Shown: positions 49,190-58,198, counted from the first letter of the stretch. The stretch: DNA of 64,000 nt from Gemmatimonadota bacterium (GCA_028287235.1 JAQBQB010000002.1:310001-374000); one strand, 5' to 3'. Numbers and translations: made by a program. Notes: a model not told the origin generated them from the sequence alone.

Positions 49190-49927
49190 CTAGCGTTTGA
49201 CGAGCGTCACAATGGCGACCAGCGCCTCTCCGGCATTCCGGTCGATATGCGTCGCTCGCTTGTGGATCGGTTGGCCGGTCAGGTCCGGATTGACGACGAT
49301 CAATGACGAGCCGTTGTTGAGAGCAATATTCGGAAGTTGTCTTGCCGGCCACACCTGATTGGACGTTCCGATTGACAACATCACATCGCAACCAAGTGCC
49401 GCGCTCTGCGCGGCTTCCAGCTCATTCATCGGAAGATCTTCTTCGAACATCACGACGTCTGGGCGAAGCATCCCACGACAAACATCGCAACTAGGCGTCA
49501 CGGGTGCTTCAGCCCATGGCAATCGCTGGCCGCACGCCGAACACCGGACCTCGCGCAGGTTTCCATGGAGTTCAACGACTTGCTTCGAACCAGCTCGTTG
49601 GTGTAAGGAGTCAATGTTCTGCGTGACGACGGTGAGACCGGGCACCAGAGTGGCCAACTCGACGATCGCCAAATGGGCCGCGTTCGGCTCTTTGTCCGCC
49701 AAACTCAGAGCTCGCTGCCGGTACCACTCATACGCTTCAGGCAGGTTCTTGGCGTATCCTGCGGGGTTGGCAAAGCGCTCCATTTTCTGCCGCGACCACA
49801 GGCCGTCATCATCTCCTCGGTATGTCGGAATGCCGCTCTCAGCGGAGACACCGGCGCCGGTGAACACGACAACTGACTTCGCCGCACGAAGTAGGACGGC
49901 GGCAGCGGACAATTCGCTGGCACTCAT
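49190..49927 (-). CDS. Sir2 family NAD-dependent deacylase (sirtuin)
   Basis: This 245-residue protein has all sirtuin motifs: VVVFTGAGVSAESGIPTYRG, VVTQNIDSLHQRAG, ELHGNLREVRC and LSIGTSNQVWPA. It also has two zinc cysteine pairs (CSACG, CDVCRG). It should remove acyl groups from lysine using NAD and release O-acyl-ADP-ribose. It is a classical sirtuin, not the SIR2-SLOG form of Thoeris ThsA. The ATG overlaps the DUF1810 stop as ATGA (49924-49927), so it is the last coupled gene of a three-gene operon whose first protein carries a Macro-like domain. Confidence 0.92.
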   Translation of the reverse strand: MSASELSAAAVLLRAAKSVVVFTGAGVSAESGIPTYRGDDDGLWSRQKMERFANPAGYAKNLPEAYEWYRQRALSLADKEPNAAHLAIVELATLVPGLTVVTQNIDSLHQRAGSKQVVELHGNLREVRCSACGQRLPWAEAPVTPSCDVCRGMLRPDVVMFEEDLPMNELEAAQSAALGCDVMLSIGTSNQVWPARQLPNIALNNGSSLIVVNPDLTGQPIHKRATHIDRNAGEALVAIVTLVKR

Positions 49928-50394
49928 GACGGCGGCAGAACGTGACGTTTCCGCGACAACCCACCATCCGACTTGCCCCGAGCCGCGAGCAAGTCCAGAG
50001 ACACCTGATCGAGTTCGCCGGCGAAGTAATTCTCGATTGCCAAGGCAAATGGCCCATCGGACGCGGCCTTGGAAAACAGCGTCATCGATGAGCGGAATTT
50101 CATTGCGTCGATGGATCCGAAGATTTCGATGATGCTCCGGCCTGTGGTTTCGTTGACCAGAGTCGTGCATTCGTTGAGGCGCCTGCCTAGTATCGGATGC
50201 TTCCAGTAGGCGACGGCTTCATCCAGCGATCCAATTCCGAAGAATTGAGATGTCGAAGAATGGCCCAGCCCGGCGAGCTGGGGAAAGATGAACCACATCC
50301 AGTGCCCCCGTTTCTGGCCATTGCGTAATTCCTGTAGCACTTCGGCGTAAACCGGTTCCTGCGCCTCGAGGAATCTTTCCAGGTCGTAGGGCAT
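49924..50394 (-). CDS. DUF1810 family protein
   Basis: This 156-residue protein has the DUF1810 sequence: YDLERFLEAQEPVYAEVLQE, GQKRGHWMWFIFPQLAGLGH, FFGIGSLDEAVAYWKHPILG and SSMTLFSKA. The family is widespread and without established function. The ATG at 50392-50394 lies two bases after the stop of the hydrolase-Macro gene, and its own stop overlaps the sirtuin start, so all three are co-translated. The tight context suggests a role in NAD or ADP-ribose-linked chemistry, which is inference. Confidence 0.9.
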   Translation of the reverse strand: MPYDLERFLEAQEPVYAEVLQELRNGQKRGHWMWFIFPQLAGLGHSSTSQFFGIGSLDEAVAYWKHPILGRRLNECTTLVNETTGRSIIEIFGSIDAMKFRSSMTLFSKAASDGPFALAIENYFAGELDQVSLDLLAARGKSDGGLSRKRHVLPPS

Positions 50395-50396
50395 GG

Positions 50397-51923
50397 CTAG
50401 TGTCGACCGATCGATCCGACGATCGACAAAGCCTGCTTGATTCGGACCGGTTGAATTTCTATCGGACTGCGCGCGTCCCTTCGAAACACTACGATGGTTA
50501 CTTGCCGTAGCGGGTTGCGAGGACGACGCGCTTCTTGAGAGATGGCCAGCAGCAAGCCGCACAGCGCCTCCGCCGGTTCGATGCCGCCGTGACCCGCTCC
50601 GAGAACTGGTATGATGGCGTTGTTAAGTCGGGCATCGGCCATTCGTCGAACGAGGTCTTCGATCGCCGGGAATAAATACGACACTTGTGCGGCGAGCCCG
50701 ACACCTGCCCGCTGCGTTGTGGTCGATAGCAGGGCGATCGGGATCGGCGACCCGAGTGGCGATTGAAGCAGCAGGCATCGACCGATTCCGAAACTCATAC
50801 CTGATTCGCTTTCTGTCTTTGCAGTCGGGTTGCCGTGGCCAAACCGCGAGAGACATTCCCGTTTGACATCAGCCATGAATTCTTGGCTGCGACCACCTAG
50901 GCGTTTCGCAACCCATGACCCAAGCGCACTCCGCGAATCGGCGGCACAGTTGTCATCGAAATACTCATTACACGGAAGGACAGCCACAGTATTGGCGGCC
51001 ACAGACTGATCTTCCATCCTCCCAGCCCGGATCTGGATCTCGCAGCTCCCCACCGTGGAGATGAGAGATTCGCCAGTGTCCAGAAACTCTGGTTCGCTCG
51101 GTAGACGGTTGCTACCGGTGTGAAAAGGGCTATTGTCCTCGCGTGTCACCTGGACGATGAACTCGACGACTGACTTGTGGATCTGAGCCTCGCGCGTGGC
51201 GGGCTTGCAGATGGTAAAATGGTCTTCTGGCAGCGGAATGGCGGTGTCGCCGTCGACGTGCGGATCGCCGCTCGAAACAACTCGCACGCTTGGACCGCGA
51301 ATACCCAGCCAGATAGGCGTTGCCACCCCGTCTGTCTCCGAGAAGCTTCGGACCGAGAACCCGAGCTCTTTATGGAGCGCTCTGAATTGAGTGTTGAGTG
51401 TGGACAGGTGGGGATCGTGCATCCTCAAATCACCGACCTGCGGATTGCGGCGAAAGGGCACACGGAGGGCGTCGATAAGGGTTGCCAGTTGCGAACCGAA
51501 ATGCGGTGTAGCGATGAATACGACACCGCGAAGGTGCCGCGGAAAGAAATCATATCGCTGTACGCCCAACGTCTTCGCGTTCAGCAGGGCGGACTTTATC
51601 ACAAGGCCGCCCAAGCTATGCCCGATGACTACAAACGGTGCGGCTTGAAAGCGTGGCTCGCCAGCAAGGCGATCGAGCACTGCCGTTCCTTGAGCCGTAA
51701 GCGGCATGGCTCCAGCGGTCCACCCTGACAACGCCGCATCATATCCGAGGAGCCACACAGGGCATTGGAGTTCCTGACCAATCCAGTTCGGCCAGAGTGT
51801 GGATTCGTCCTTCGGATTCCGCATCCAGGTTTCCCGGATGTGGCCACCAAGACCGTGGACAAAAACCAAATGCGGGGATCGGGCCGCATGTTTTGGTTCG
51901 TAGAGGATTTCGAACGTGGCCAT
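50397..51923 (-). CDS. Alpha/beta-hydrolase fused to a ThsA-like Macro domain
   Basis: This 508-residue protein has two domains. Residues 1-260 are a lipase-like alpha/beta hydrolase: FVHGLGGHIRETW (oxyanion region), nucleophile Ser103 in VIGHSLGGLVIK and likely catalytic His235 in PEDHF. Residues about 305-495 have a Macro-type plan: NTVAVLPCNEYFDDN, then GRCLLLQSP, QVSYLFPAIEDLVRRMADAR and AIIPVLGAGHGGIEPAEALC. The N-E-Y-F-D start resembles the Macro domain of Thoeris ThsA proteins, which senses NAD-derived nucleotides. No membrane segment is seen. It heads the operon with DUF1810 and Sir2. Domain calls are by eye; the Macro call is the weaker. Confidence 0.72.
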   Translation of the reverse strand: MATFEILYEPKHAARSPHLVFVHGLGGHIRETWMRNPKDESTLWPNWIGQELQCPVWLLGYDAALSGWTAGAMPLTAQGTAVLDRLAGEPRFQAAPFVVIGHSLGGLVIKSALLNAKTLGVQRYDFFPRHLRGVVFIATPHFGSQLATLIDALRVPFRRNPQVGDLRMHDPHLSTLNTQFRALHKELGFSVRSFSETDGVATPIWLGIRGPSVRVVSSGDPHVDGDTAIPLPEDHFTICKPATREAQIHKSVVEFIVQVTREDNSPFHTGSNRLPSEPEFLDTGESLISTVGSCEIQIRAGRMEDQSVAANTVAVLPCNEYFDDNCAADSRSALGSWVAKRLGGRSQEFMADVKRECLSRFGHGNPTAKTESESGMSFGIGRCLLLQSPLGSPIPIALLSTTTQRAGVGLAAQVSYLFPAIEDLVRRMADARLNNAIIPVLGAGHGGIEPAEALCGLLLAISQEARRPRNPLRQVTIVVFRRDARSPIEIQPVRIKQALSIVGSIGRH

Positions 51924-51963
51924 TGAGAATAGTGGATGGATAACGCGAATATGCGATTTAAAG

Positions 51964-52360
51964 CGAATTTCGGCGATGCCGATCACTCAGCTCGGCTGAA
52001 GTCGATCACGCGTTTCGGTTCCAAACCGATCACTGATTTCGGTCGATGTCGATCAGACACTCCGGTGGAAGTCGATCACGTTGTGAGTGGGTGCCGCGAG
52101 ATCAGTAAAAACGCGTGCTACTCCGTGGGCGCCGTCAGTGGGTGGAGTTTGCGCGAGGAGCCTCCGGCGAGGGTGACGTCGTGCGTGATGCACTTGCCGA
52201 TCGAGGATCGCGTCGCCAAACGTCGCGTCCCCGACGAGGTCGTGCCAGTGCTGAGCGATGAGCGCCACACGGCGGCGGCTGCGATCCTTCGACGAGTTCG
52301 AGGAGATCCCGTCGCTCCCGATCGCCGAGCGCGGGATAGAGAGCCGTTCGACGCAAGAAT
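51964..52360. mobile_element. IS21-family remnant (terminal repeats plus broken istB)
   Basis: From 51964 to 52083 GCCGATCAC and GTCGATCACG-type sequences recur several times in direct orientation (CCGATCAC, GTCGATCACG, CCGATCAC, GTCGATCAG, GTCGATCACG), as at IS21-family ends. An istB fragment follows on the minus strand. The istA transposase and the other terminus are gone. It lies about 40 bases upstream of the hydrolase-Macro start and may have delivered or disrupted that gene's promoter. Confidence 0.6.
52130..52360 (-). pseudogene. istB: istB ATPase C-terminal remnant with frameshifts
   Basis: Three overlapping frames carry successive IstB pieces on the minus strand: ALYPALGDRERRDLLELVEG, then ALIAQHWHDLVGDATFGDAI plus LDRQVHHA, then VTLAGGSSRKLHPL. 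They match the C-terminal order ERRDLLELLEDRY, HW(H)xxxGDPTLADAILDRLVHNAH, LxGxSxRK of the IS21 helper ATPase. At least two frameshifts or small deletions separate them. Confidence 0.65.
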
Positions 52361-52384
52361 GCCAGCCGGGCAGGCTGGCATTCT
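52356..52384 (+). terminator. Strong hairpin at the edge of the IS21 remnant
   Basis: AGAATGCCAGCC (52356-52367) and GGCTGGCATTCT (52373-52384) form a perfect 12-bp stem with a five-base loop, followed by ATTTCTC on the plus strand. The right arm shares the 12-mer GCTGGCATTCTA with the anticodon/D region of the tRNA-Gly at 52596. Confidence 0.6.
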
Positions 52385-52478
52385 ATTTCTCATCTGCCCG
52401 ACGAGACGTCGCGCACTAGCCCGCGCAAGTCTCAGTGGCGTATCCACATCGCGCGCCACCGATTCGCTTCCGCCATCG

Positions 52479-52544
52479 AGTGGCCCCCAGCCAATATTCG
52501 GCCGGGGGCCACTCGAGACGCCAATAAGCGCAAAGTGGCCCCCA
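52479..52544 (-). terminator. Hairpin and GGCCCCC repeats downstream of tRNA-Gly
   Basis: GAGTGGCCCCC (52479-52489) and GGGGGCCACTC (52505-52515) form a perfect 11-bp stem. A third copy, GTGGCCCCCAC, lies at 52536-52546. On the minus strand this follows the tRNA by 80 bases and could terminate it, though the T-run is poor. The GGCCCCC words recur at the far end of the island (47720-47736), so they may instead be recombinase arm sites. Confidence 0.5.
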
Positions 52545-52595
52545 CACCAGAGTGCGGAGGCCGCTTCTTACTACTTGTCTAACAACGAGTTACAG

Positions 52596-52668
<73 letters not shown>

Positions 52669-52842
52669 GTTCCCGCAACATAACCCTCAGCCGACGCCGC
52701 TTCAACACGAATATCGGCCGCGACCGCTGCCTACGACACTTGACGTATGCCGCGAACCCACGCGCGAAACGACCATTCCTTCGTCGTCACGCGCCATGGC
52801 TCGACTCCCGGCGCACACGGCCTCTCTCATTCTGGAGATTCC

Positions 52843-53439
52843 ATGCGCTCATCGTCCGGGTTCGCTTCGTCGGTCTCGTCCGCCCTGTACGCCGTGGCCG
52901 TCGTCGCCGGCGCCACGCTCCTCTCTCCCACCCTGCGCATCTGCGGCGCCCAAACCGTCCTCCCCGCGCCCACGTGGACGTCGGCGCGACAGTTGCCGCC
53001 ACCGCGCTTGGTCGATGACGATCACCGATCGGGCCCGCGCTTCGGAGTCGCTGCCATCATCGGTGGCAGCGTCACTGCCGAGAATGCGGGGCGTCCCATT
53101 ACGCCGATCACGACGCTGTTCGGCTGGCAGTCAGAGCACCAATTCCAACCGGCGCCCGGCATGCCGATTCCCGTCACGGAGCTCATCGGGTTGGTGGGCG
53201 GCGTGGAGCAAGGGGTGTTTCTCCCGAGCGTGAGCTGGTTGATCGGCTTGCGGCAGCCGAACGGGTGGGAGGCCGCCGTGGGACCGACGCTCACCGGCGC
53301 GGGGTTGCAGCTCGCCTTCGCCGCGGGCATGACGCGCAAGTTCGGCACGTTGAACGTTCCGGTGAACCTCGCCGTCGCACCCGGAAGGCGAGGAGCGGCC
53401 ATCAGCTTGACCACCGGCTTCAATGTGCGGGCGTACTGA
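52843..53439 (+). CDS. Secreted hypothetical protein, beta-rich
   Basis: This 198-residue protein has a long signal peptide (MRSSSGFASSVSSALYAVAV through LRICGAQ). A glycine-rich domain of short strands follows (FGVAAIIGGSVTAENAGRP, PVTELIGLVGGVEQGVFLPS, LAFAAGMTRKFGTLNVPVNL, RRGAAISLTTGFNVRAY), which may be a small outer-membrane or surface beta structure. No family is recognised. The ATG at 52843 follows TGGAGA by four bases. It is the first gene outside the tRNA-Gly island. Confidence 0.7.
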   Translation: MRSSSGFASSVSSALYAVAVVAGATLLSPTLRICGAQTVLPAPTWTSARQLPPPRLVDDDHRSGPRFGVAAIIGGSVTAENAGRPITPITTLFGWQSEHQFQPAPGMPIPVTELIGLVGGVEQGVFLPSVSWLIGLRQPNGWEAAVGPTLTGAGLQLAFAAGMTRKFGTLNVPVNLAVAPGRRGAAISLTTGFNVRAY

Positions 53440-53461
53440 CGCTGCTACGCACACACCGCGA

Positions 53462-53797
53462 TTGAATAACGAACGCGCTAATCTTTCGCGCAGGCGCATT
53501 CTCTTCATCGGTGCAACAGGCACAATCGGAACGGCCGTGGTCGCCACGCTCGGCGACCGTCATGAGATCATCCCGGCGAGCCGGCACAAGGCACAGGAGC
53601 AGGTGAACGTCGCCCGCTCTGGCTTCGCCTACGTCAACGTCGTCAGCCCGCCATGGGTCGCTGAGTCGTTGAAGGCCACGGGTCAGGATCCCAGCGGTGG
53701 CCTGCCGGCGAGCGACGTGGCTCGCGCGGCAGCGTCGCAAGTCTCGCGGCCGCGGAGCTCGACTCGCGGCTCCTGGGCGGGACGGCGCGGACGCTGA
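53462..53797 (+). pseudogene. Internally deleted short-chain dehydrogenase
   Basis: The frame starts with a Rossmann loop, RRILFIGATGTIGTAVVATL, then DRHEIIPASRHKAQEQVNV. It jumps after a few residues to YVNVVSPPWVAESLKATGQD and PSGGLPASDVARAA, which is the C-terminal end of the same SDR subfamily. Roughly 130 residues with the catalytic Ser-Tyr-Lys are missing, yet the frame is kept. The product would be about 111 residues and cannot be an active dehydrogenase. The start at TTG 53462 is a guess. Confidence 0.7.
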
Positions 53798-54312
53798 GCA
53801 GCACCCGCGGCGCTCGCCGCGCGCTCAACAGCACTCGAGTCGTCCGACGCGGTCCGATCCATCGCGTTTCGGCCGGCCACGGTTCGAGGCCGCGTCGAGC
53901 CCGACGTTTGCGCGGCCATTCGATCAAGGAATCGCCGCCGTTTCGTATTCGCCGCGGCTCGGCGACGGATCCCACAATAGAGTATTCTCGCAACACGCGG
54001 TGCGCCGCCACGCACGAGCGCCCCTCACGATCGGCGACACGGCAGCCAAGGGCGCAGCGCGGTGCGAGCAGTCGCCGAACGCGGCGGACGGCAGCGTGTT
54101 CGCGGGACTGGTGCGCGCGGCGCGGCATGTCCCCCCAGCACGCGCCGCCGCAAGTCGCCGCGCGACGGACCGTCCAGCGTGTGCGGCGCCGTCTGCCCAA
54201 TGCGTGGCGCCGTCTCCGCCGTTCGCGGTGCCCGCCCTCGAGCGCCGTACATGACGCTCGCATGACGCGGAAGCAGTACCGTTCCTTCCCCACCCTTCCC
54301 CAGGAGCCGCGG
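53798..54312. other. Gene-free stretch
   Basis: About 500 bases of very GC-rich sequence. Frames are open on both strands but arginine- and alanine-rich without domain character. I see no RNA gene, repeat array or mobile element. The only signal is the AGGAG ribosome site at 54302-54306 for the next gene. Confidence 0.5.
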
Positions 54313-54999
54313 ATGGACGCACGCACCCTCGAGGTCAGCCGTTCGATGCAGCGGATCGCCGACGTGATCGACTCGCACCCCGACTTGCACGCGCGGGCTG
54401 CCGAGTCGACGGCGTTCGAGCATTTCCAGACCGTCATTGCGATGTTCGAAGCGCTGCACGCGGAACATTCGTCCACGCCGAACGAGCTCCGGGAGCTCGA
54501 CGCGCGTCGTCGCATGCTGATGGACGAGATTCGCCTCAGCCTCGCGAGCGTGGAAGCCACCCGCGTGCTGCTGTTGGGCGATGCAGTCGCCGTTCCGCCG
54601 CTCGCGCAACCTCCCAGGAGGCTCGACGCATACCGCTTTTCGTATCAGGCAATCGCCGCCATCGACTTGGCCGCCAAGCACGCACCGGCCTTCATTCGGG
54701 AAGGGCTGCACCCTCGAACGTTCGACGATGCGCGGGCATTGATCGATGCGCTCATCGACGTCGACCGGCAGCACGCATACCTGGAGGTCAACTTTCGATC
54801 GTTCGACCGTCGAGTCGATCAGGTGGTCGAGCTGGCGACGAAACGGAAGCGTCAGCTGTATCTCGAATTCAAGCGCTCGCTCACCGCCGAGCTGCGCGCG
54901 ACATGGCGGCAAGCCGGCTCGCTCGGCCGCAAGCACCGTCCCAAGACGCTCGGTGCGGGCGAATCGCAGAAGCTACTTCCATCGACGCCGGGCGGCTGA
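54313..54999 (+). CDS. Helical hypothetical protein
   Basis: This 228-residue protein is almost entirely helical and soluble. It begins MDARTLEVSRSMQRIADVID and contains several amphipathic helices (FEHFQTVIAMFEALHAEHSS, ALIDALIDVDRQHAYLEVNF, VVELATKRKRQLYLEFKRSL) with a basic tail. It has no signal peptide, cysteines or catalytic motif. AGGAG lies six bases before the ATG, which fixes the start although the frame stays open upstream. No family is recognised. Confidence 0.65.
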   Translation: MDARTLEVSRSMQRIADVIDSHPDLHARAAESTAFEHFQTVIAMFEALHAEHSSTPNELRELDARRRMLMDEIRLSLASVEATRVLLLGDAVAVPPLAQPPRRLDAYRFSYQAIAAIDLAAKHAPAFIREGLHPRTFDDARALIDALIDVDRQHAYLEVNFRSFDRRVDQVVELATKRKRQLYLEFKRSLTAELRATWRQAGSLGRKHRPKTLGAGESQKLLPSTPGG

Positions 55000-55120
55000 A
55001 CGCCCGAGTTCACGTGTGAGCGAATCAAACAAGAGCGAGCGCGAGGTACTTGCGGTCGCATGATCATCCACCGGCCAATCGAGGATCCGCGCTCGCGCGG
55101 GGGATCTTCGACAGCATCCG

Positions 55121-58100
55121 TCAGCGGGCCTCTATCCGGAGACGCGCGAGCGACGCACGTGCCGCAGCAACCAACGGCTGGAACTCGGGATCGGCGCTGC
55201 TCCACAGGCCGACGAACCGCGAGTAGTTCTCCGCGGCCTTGGCTCGGTCACCCTTCTGCTCGTACAGTTCGCCGAGGCGGCGAGAAATTGCAGCGGACCA
55301 GTACGCGTCCGACCTGCCATTGCCGGTCGACCCTTCGTAGCCGCGCATGAAATACGGCGTGCGGAGATACTCCTCGTAGAACACGATCGCCGAATCGGGC
55401 ATCCCGGCCCTATCGAAGGCCCGGCCGAGCGGGCCGAAGACACAAATGCGACAGACACCGGCCGGCAGCCCAACGTTCGTCGTATCCGAGCGACGAATTT
55501 CCGCGATCCCCTCGCGCCATCGCTTTTCCGCGAGGGCGATTTCACCGAGCACGCGATGACGGCTCGGCGCGTCGAGCCGTCGCTCCACGGTGTCGAGCGC
55601 GGCACCGACGTCGTATCGCGCCAGCACCGAACGCGCACGGTCGGGTCGCCCGCCCATGGCATACGCAATCGCCGCGAGAAAGTGGAACTCCGGATCGACG
55701 GCCGTGTCGAGCGGGTGCCGGGCAAGCGCGGCGTCGAGCCGTGCCAGACCGTGCCCCGGGCTCGCGCTCATCCAAACGTCGCGGTAGGCGAACAAAATCG
55801 AGTCGGCCAGACCGGGCACCGGCGTTCGCCGCGCCGACTGTGTGGCGCGGGCCAGCTTGAGATAATGCTCGTAGCCGCGCGCCTGGCCCTGCAGCAATGC
55901 CAGATCGGCGAGGCGGATCGCGCCCCAAACCTGCAGCATCGGGACCGCGCTCGTGCGCGCGCTGTCGGCGAGACGCGCCACCGTTCCCAGGTCCCCGTGC
56001 TGATACGCGAACTCGGCGCCCCACCGCGGCACGAGCGGAAACTTGGGCGCGCTGGTGCGGACGGCGGTGAACACGGACTCGGCTTCCGACAGTTTCCCCT
56101 GATTGAACAGCACCGGCACGAAATTCATGGGCCTGAGCGGATCATCCGCGGACTGCCGAATCGACGCGCGGAAGAGCGGCTCCGCGCGCGCGTAGTCGCG
56201 TCGGTTCAGATACAGCGTCGCGAGGCTGGTCATGGGCCCTCCCGCGTAGCCACGATCGACGAGCGTCTGCAACGCCTCTTCGGCCTTGCGTGGGTCGCGC
56301 TGGTACGGAAAGCCCAGATAGGCGCCGGTAATCCAGAGGCGTTCGTACTCCGGGAGGTGGTCGCGCAGCGCGTACGCCCGCTGGCGCGCAGAGTCGGCCG
56401 CGGCGTTGAGCCCGACGAAATTCAGCAGGTTCCCGAGGTCGCTCCACGCCATGCCAAACGTCGAATCGAGACGAGTCGCATCACGCAACAGCGCAATGGC
56501 CCGCTCATTGTCGTTTTCGTCCGCCGCGTGCATCGCCATGGTAAAAGTCCGGAGCGCGTCGATGGAGCTGGTCGTGAAATTCTCCAGCGCGCGGCTGCCG
56601 TTCACGTGGCGCAGCGACTCGCCGGCCTTTGCGCGCAGCTGCCGCGCGAGCTTGTCGGCGGTCTCGATGAGCTCCTTGGTTCCGTTCGCGGCTGCGTGAA
56701 ACGACGCCAGCTGCCTTCCGGAATCGGCCGTTACCAACCGCACCGACACGACATAGCCTCCCGCGGTCCCCGCGACATCGCCGTCGATCACCGCTTTCGC
56801 GTTCGTGCGCTGCGCGACGTCGCGGGCGGTTCGCAGGTCGAGCGACGCCGACGAATCTCTGCGCATCAGACGGAGCGCGTCGCGAACCGATTCCGCCGAG
56901 ACCACCGTGAGCGCCTTTGACTCCGACAGCTCCGTGCGCACGGCCTCGCCCAGCACAGCCCCCAGAGTGGAGTCGGCCTGCACCGTGCGAAAATCGGTGA
57001 CGACAACGGCATCGCGCTCTTTCAACACACCTTGGGCGAACAGCGATCCTGCCGGCCCAATGCCGAGCGCACGAAGCGCCATGTAGGCCGCGATCATGGT
57101 TGTCAGCATGCCCACGGCCGCGAGTCCGCCGCGCAGCGCCCGTGTGGGAGTCAACAGCAGCGTCGCCGGTAGTCCGAGCGCCATGACGACGAGCGTCGCT
57201 GGAAAAACCCAATCGGGAAGTCCGATCCCCGTGGTCGCGAAGCGCGCCGCGAGAGTGACGATCGCGAACGCGATACCATAGATCGCGAGCGCTCGCCGGA
57301 GATTGCGATCGGCCGGCGCCTGTGCAGCGTCAATGTCGAGCGCCGTCAGTATCTCGGATGCCGACGCGGGTCGATCATTCGGATCCTTGGCGAGGCACCG
57401 CATGACCAGCGCGGCAAGTGCGGGGGGCACGTCAGGCCGTCGCACGGCGATCGACACCGGCGTCTCGGTCATGTGTGACACGATCAGTTGGTGCGCCCCG
57501 CGGCCGTCGAAGAGCGGCCGGCCGGCGAGTGTCTCGTACGCCAGCACGCCGAGCGAATAAATGTCGGAGCGATGGTCCACCGATGGATCTCCGGCGGCCT
57601 GCTCGGGGCTCAGGTACGCAGGCGTACCGAGCGATGTGCCGAGCTGCGTCAGCGCACGAGTGGAAGCGGCGGCCGGCGGCGGCGGCGAATCGTCGCCCTG
57701 TTTCGCCGCGGCGATCGCCTTCGCGATCCCGAAGTCGGTCACCACGGCCGCGCCGCCGGAGAGGAGCACGTTCTCGGGCTTGATGTCCCGGTGCACGATC
57801 CCCGCGGCATGCGCCGCCGCGAGCGCGCGCGCGATGTCGCGCACGACCGACACGACTTCCGATACGGGGAGCGCGCCGTGTTGCTCCATGCGTTCGCGGA
57901 GCGACTGCCCTTGAACGTACGGCATGGCGTAATATGGAACGCCGTCGACCTCGCCCGCCGCGAGCACGGGGACGATGTTGGCCTGCTGCAAGCGCGCGGC
58001 GAGCTGAATCTCGCGGCGGAATCGGTCGACGCTCACGCCCGCCGCGAGATCGGACGGCAGCACCTTGATGACGACGAGCCGATCGAGCCCGATCTCGCGC

Positions 58101-58198
58101 GCCACGAAGACGCGCGACATGCCACCCCCGCCGAGCTCTCGCTCGATCGCGTAGCTGCCGCTGATGGCCTGCGTGAGGTGTTGGAGGAGGGGATCCAT
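55121..58198 (-). CDS. Transmembrane Ser/Thr protein kinase with TPR-like sensor region
   Basis: This 1025-residue protein has an N-terminal Hanks-type kinase domain (about 15-290). It shows ELGGGGMSRVFVAREIGLDR (P-loop), VVIKVLPSD (Lys), GIVHRDIKPENVLL (catalytic Asp), VTDFGIAKA (DFG) and GTPAYLSPEQAAG. Three or four membrane helices follow (about 305-410). A long extracytoplasmic helical part resembles TPR arrays (YALRDHLPEYERLWITGAYL, VDRGYAGGPMTSLATLYLNR). It is typical of Acidobacteriota/Gemmatimonadota. It likely senses periplasmic or surface signals and phosphorylates targets such as FHA-domain proteins. The ATG at 58196-58198 begins the kinase fold. Confidence 0.93.
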   Translation of the reverse strand: MDPLLQHLTQAISGSYAIERELGGGGMSRVFVAREIGLDRLVVIKVLPSDLAAGVSVDRFRREIQLAARLQQANIVPVLAAGEVDGVPYYAMPYVQGQSLRERMEQHGALPVSEVVSVVRDIARALAAAHAAGIVHRDIKPENVLLSGGAAVVTDFGIAKAIAAAKQGDDSPPPPAAASTRALTQLGTSLGTPAYLSPEQAAGDPSVDHRSDIYSLGVLAYETLAGRPLFDGRGAHQLIVSHMTETPVSIAVRRPDVPPALAALVMRCLAKDPNDRPASASEILTALDIDAAQAPADRNLRRALAIYGIAFAIVTLAARFATTGIGLPDWVFPATLVVMALGLPATLLLTPTRALRGGLAAVGMLTTMIAAYMALRALGIGPAGSLFAQGVLKERDAVVVTDFRTVQADSTLGAVLGEAVRTELSESKALTVVSAESVRDALRLMRRDSSASLDLRTARDVAQRTNAKAVIDGDVAGTAGGYVVSVRLVTADSGRQLASFHAAANGTKELIETADKLARQLRAKAGESLRHVNGSRALENFTTSSIDALRTFTMAMHAADENDNERAIALLRDATRLDSTFGMAWSDLGNLLNFVGLNAAADSARQRAYALRDHLPEYERLWITGAYLGFPYQRDPRKAEEALQTLVDRGYAGGPMTSLATLYLNRRDYARAEPLFRASIRQSADDPLRPMNFVPVLFNQGKLSEAESVFTAVRTSAPKFPLVPRWGAEFAYQHGDLGTVARLADSARTSAVPMLQVWGAIRLADLALLQGQARGYEHYLKLARATQSARRTPVPGLADSILFAYRDVWMSASPGHGLARLDAALARHPLDTAVDPEFHFLAAIAYAMGGRPDRARSVLARYDVGAALDTVERRLDAPSRHRVLGEIALAEKRWREGIAEIRRSDTTNVGLPAGVCRICVFGPLGRAFDRAGMPDSAIVFYEEYLRTPYFMRGYEGSTGNGRSDAYWSAAISRRLGELYEQKGDRAKAAENYSRFVGLWSSADPEFQPLVAAARASLARLRIEAR

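Noticed and set aside
49190-49927. Thoeris ThsA (SIR2-SLOG) NADase
   Set aside because: The protein is 245 residues with zinc-binding cysteine pairs and all deacylase motifs; there is no SLOG domain.
53908-54312. N-terminal extension of the helical hypothetical protein
   Set aside because: The segment is Arg/Ala-rich without domain character, whereas AGGAG precedes the ATG at 54313.
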